A stretch of DNA of 6,674 bases from positions 1 to 6,674 of the forward strand of contig JAFNWZ010000204.1 of assembly GCA_017379255.1 (NCBI GenBank). Reading direction: 5' to 3'. The notes beneath the pieces were generated by a model that saw nothing but the letters and a program-made list of their open reading frames with translations, had not been told where the DNA came from and did not search any database. The position numbers and the translations under genes were made by a program. Positions 4,455-6,674 of this stretch are shown here, piece by piece. This DNA is from Akkermansia sp. Its GTDB lineage: Bacteria; Verrucomicrobiota; Verrucomicrobiia; Verrucomicrobiales; Akkermansiaceae. Numbering within the stretch: position 1 is the stretch's first letter; every line of letters begins with the position of its first letter.

Positions 4455-6674
4455 ATGTCATACCAGCTCATCCACACCAGTTCGCCCCATCTGTTGGATT
4501 CCGGAGTCTCAGGCTACGGAACCGTGGCGCGCACGGAGGATATGCCCGTTGCATTATACAGGCAGCTGGCAGGCATCAGTGTGCTTAAAAACAGCACGGA
4601 ACAGCTGCAATTCAGCTACCGTATACTTTCTGCCTGCGGCCAGTCATGGCATGTGCTCAGCTGCATACAGACTGCTGGCGCAGATTACAGCGGGCGCGCG
4701 TGCCACACGGCGCATCACCTGGTGTTTTCCCAACAGGAAGTGACACAGCTCCTCAGTCTGCCACAGCGTCTCACACCTGCCGGCATTTGTCTGGCGCTGC
4801 TCAAGACCGGGTTCTGGGTCAGCAAGTGGGAGCAAGCCCCCCAATACCTGCGCTCTGAACCACAACTCCAGCCAGACGCCCAGCCGGATGCCACAGTCCA
4901 GCCCACCTGGAAACGCCATACCGGGCATAAGGCCAACGCGCGGGCATTCTACACAGCACCGTTTCACAAAGAGAGCCTCATTGTCATTCACGAGCCCATG
5001 AAGCAGGTGGAGATAATGGCTCTCCTGCACGAGAGTGACTGGTTGTCGCACACCCGGGGATGGGGCTTCACCTTCACCACAGCAGCAGACGAAAGCGACT
5101 CGTTTGCAGAAACCCTGCGTATAATAGTCCCCGCTGATTCCCCCTGGATACAGCGTGCAGCACGTACCGGGCATCCGGTACTGCATATCAGTTCTGAACT
5201 GGAGCTTCCGGTAACTCCGCCGCCCAGCCTTGCGCTCTCACCGGACTCTGGCGCACCCGGCGGAAACTTTGTGAAAACACTGGCGCGCAGCACCTCTCAC
5301 TACCACTACACAGAAGAACCGGATTGGACACTTTTTGACATCCCCGTTCCTGCATCTCCGGTAAAAAAGAAACTGGTGGCAGCCTCGGTCTGCGTCACAT
5401 GCTGCGCAGCACTTGCCGCCTGGCAGGGATACACCTATACTGCCTCCTCTGGACAGCAGGATTATGTGGCTCCGGTATCCAGCATGCCGCAGGAGCACAA
5501 CCCCGTGCTTCTTCTCTCCACCATGCTCAGCGCAACCTATGACCACGATTCCACGGAGCGGCTCATGCAGGAGCTCTCAGAGCTCCATGGTGAAAGCGCA
5601 GAGCATGTATGGCTTACTGAATGTGCGCATATCATCAGGCAAGCCGGCACAGCAGAAGCAAATCACGCCGCCGGGCTCAAGCGCATCTGCGAATGCGCCC
5701 GCCTGCTGGGGGTGGACGACAAGGCTCTGGCGGAGCTATATATACGCGAAGCCATCTATGGCAAGACTCCTGAGGAATGGCAGAAAAAGTTTGATTCTGA
5801 ACAAGTGGAAGAATGGCTCCGACTTCAACTTTCCGAGCCGGTAATTGCCAGGGTTTTTGAATCGCCGGCGCTTCAAGCCTTTGCGTCTCGCCGCGAACAG
5901 CAGACAGAGCCCCCCCCTCCATTGCTGGCTACGGCGGATACAACGCCGGAATCAGAGGCAGAAGAGCCACTGCCTGTCGGACGTGTTTCGCTTATGCCGC
6001 AAACGGCTCGCTGTGGGAATCCCATTCCCGAGCCGCTGGCGCAGGCGCTCACTCAGCTGCCGTTAACTATTACAGCGGGTCACTTCGTTGTCTCACCCCT
6101 CCAGAAAGGAGACAGCCTGCAGCCATCCCAGCGTCTTGAATTAAGCGAAAATGGCTACCGCCTGCATATTTCCGCCACCGGGAACAATGGAGAATACCGT
6201 TTAACGCCCAGCCATAAGGAAGGGAAAGAAACCTCTCTCCCTGAAGTCATCATTGGCGTGCGCAACGGTAAGTTGCGGTTTATTCGCTGCGAGAAAGGAT
6301 TTGCAGTACTTTCGTTCCCTGTGCCGAAATCAGAGAATTACTACACCAATATCATCCTGGCTCCGGAATTCGGCATCCCGATTCCTGAAGGCAAAGAAAT
6401 ATCGCTCCCGGAGGCACCCACGATTGACTTCAACATCGAGCCTTCAGACATCAGGCTCGTTGGGTCAAATAAGCCCAGGCTGGAACTCATCGGGAAAAAG
6501 GCAAAGAAAGATTTTCCCTGGGTTACCAGCAGGAAACTGGTCAGCAAACACCAGTTCAGCATCAATCTCCCGGTATTACAAGCGCACAACATCATCAGCA
6601 TAACGCAGGATTCCAACAGTTCCTTTACCTGCCGGAACACCAGAGTGATTCGAGAAACGGATAACTTATCGACC
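4455..6674 (+). CDS. GTPase-associated protein 1-like (GAP1-N2-like) membrane protein, 3' end outside window
   Basis: The frame starts at ATG 4455, 4 bp after the GTPase stop, and stays open for 740 codons to the window end, so the C-terminus is missing. Residues 1 to about 270 look like the GAP1-N2 domain found beside conflict-system GTPases: QLIHTSSPHLL (4-14), SGYGTVAR (19-26) and DYSGRACHTAHHLVFS (77-92) are its hallmarks as I recall them. KKK (304-306) precedes one hydrophobic segment, about 307-323, which the positive-inside rule orients with the N-domain in the cytosol and the rest outside. Residues 349 to about 482 look alpha-helical, then a Pro/Glu-rich linker (about 484-507, PPPP at 486-489) leads to a beta-rich region with alternating hydrophobic stretches (about 515-740). 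No catalytic motif is recognised. The inferred job is partner, regulator or effector of the GTPase. An 8-C tract lies in the linker. No Shine-Dalgarno sequence is visible; translation is probably coupled. Confidence 0.82.
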   Translation, partial: MSYQLIHTSSPHLLDSGVSGYGTVARTEDMPVALYRQLAGISVLKNSTEQLQFSYRILSACGQSWHVLSCIQTAGADYSGRACHTAHHLVFSQQEVTQLLSLPQRLTPAGICLALLKTGFWVSKWEQAPQYLRSEPQLQPDAQPDATVQPTWKRHTGHKANARAFYTAPFHKESLIVIHEPMKQVEIMALLHESDWLSHTRGWGFTFTTAADESDSFAETLRIIVPADSPWIQRAARTGHPVLHISSELELPVTPPPSLALSPDSGAPGGNFVKTLARSTSHYHYTEEPDWTLFDIPVPASPVKKKLVAASVCVTCCAALAAWQGYTYTASSGQQDYVAPVSSMPQEHNPVLLLSTMLSATYDHDSTERLMQELSELHGESAEHVWLTECAHIIRQAGTAEANHAAGLKRICECARLLGVDDKALAELYIREAIYGKTPEEWQKKFDSEQVEEWLRLQLSEPVIARVFESPALQAFASRREQQTEPPPPLLATADTTPESEAEEPLPVGRVSLMPQTARCGNPIPEPLAQALTQLPLTITAGHFVVSPLQKGDSLQPSQRLELSENGYRLHISATGNNGEYRLTPSHKEGKETSLPEVIIGVRNGKLRFIRCEKGFAVLSFPVPKSENYYTNIILAPEFGIPIPEGKEISLPEAPTIDFNIEPSDIRLVGSNKPRLELIGKKAKKDFPWVTSRKLVSKHQFSINLPVLQAHNIISITQDSNSSFTCRNTRVIRETDNLST
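5570..5586 (+). repeat. Short perfect inverted repeat inside the GAP1-like gene
   Basis: GGAGCTCT (5570-5577) and AGAGCTCC (5579-5586) are perfect reverse complements around a single C. The same stretch encodes an ELSEL helix segment, in which GAGCTC is used twice, so the symmetry may simply follow from codon choice. It has no T-tract and does not look like a terminator. Confidence 0.5.
5910..5917 (+). repeat. Homopolymer of eight C in the GAP1-like coding region
   Basis: Eight consecutive C encode prolines in the linker after the membrane segment. Gain or loss of one base would shift the frame into early stops, at 6064-6066 in one alternative frame and 6137-6139 in the other. The protein would then end shortly after the linker, without its beta-rich tail. 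This is a possible slippage site, but the tract is short compared with established phase-variable loci. Confidence 0.6.

Noticed and set aside
5413..5844. Plus-strand frame of 143 codons, which could be mistaken for the gene in this region
   Set aside because: It lies in an alternative frame within the continuous 740-codon GAP1-like frame, which has better start context, domain motifs and operon spacing.

Overview
The window reads as a moderately GC-rich bacterial chromosome segment, most likely from the Verrucomicrobiota and perhaps an Akkermansia-like gut organism. That placement is inference. It rests on the protein flavour of the nitroreductase, the CGPC thioredoxin and especially the zinc-ribbon GTPase plus its partner, which I associate with Verrucomicrobiota and Planctomycetota genomes. 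It also fits the lack of a convincing Shine-Dalgarno sequence before any of the five visible start codons. Nothing suggests a phage, plasmid or insertion sequence: there is no transposase, integrase, tRNA, rRNA or CRISPR array.

Left part (1-1063, plus strand): the 3' part of a nitroreductase-family flavoprotein gene, cut by the window edge, is followed 25 bp later by an exported thioredoxin-fold protein with a CGPC site. A hairpin flanked by A and T runs at 1009-1044 ends this unit. It can also terminate the converging unit that arrives from the right.

Middle part (1064-2571, minus strand): panC (pantothenate synthetase) and a LolD/MacB-type ABC transporter ATPase form a two-gene unit joined by a 4-bp ATGA start/stop overlap. 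No permease for the ATPase is present, and the unit ends at the shared terminator.

Right part (2572-6674, plus strand): a 136-bp divergent intergenic region carries a near-consensus sigma-70 type promoter (TTGACT, 17 bp, TATAAT). This drives a two-gene operon that fills the rest of the window. The first gene is a 580-residue modular protein: a degenerate FHA-like segment, a GYF_2-like segment, a split CxxC/CxxC zinc ribbon and a P-loop GTPase domain. The second gene starts 4 bp later and stays open for 740 codons to the window edge. It is easily missed because it has no stop codon inside the window. Its N-terminus looks like the GTPase-associated protein 1 (GAP1-N2-like) domain, followed by one predicted membrane helix, a helical region, a proline/acidic linker and a beta-rich tail.

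The GTPase plus GAP1-like pair is the most interesting content. Related GTPase-centred gene sets have been predicted from comparative genomics to act in biological conflict (defence-like) signalling, but I know of no experimental function. Its remaining components, if any, lie beyond position 6674.
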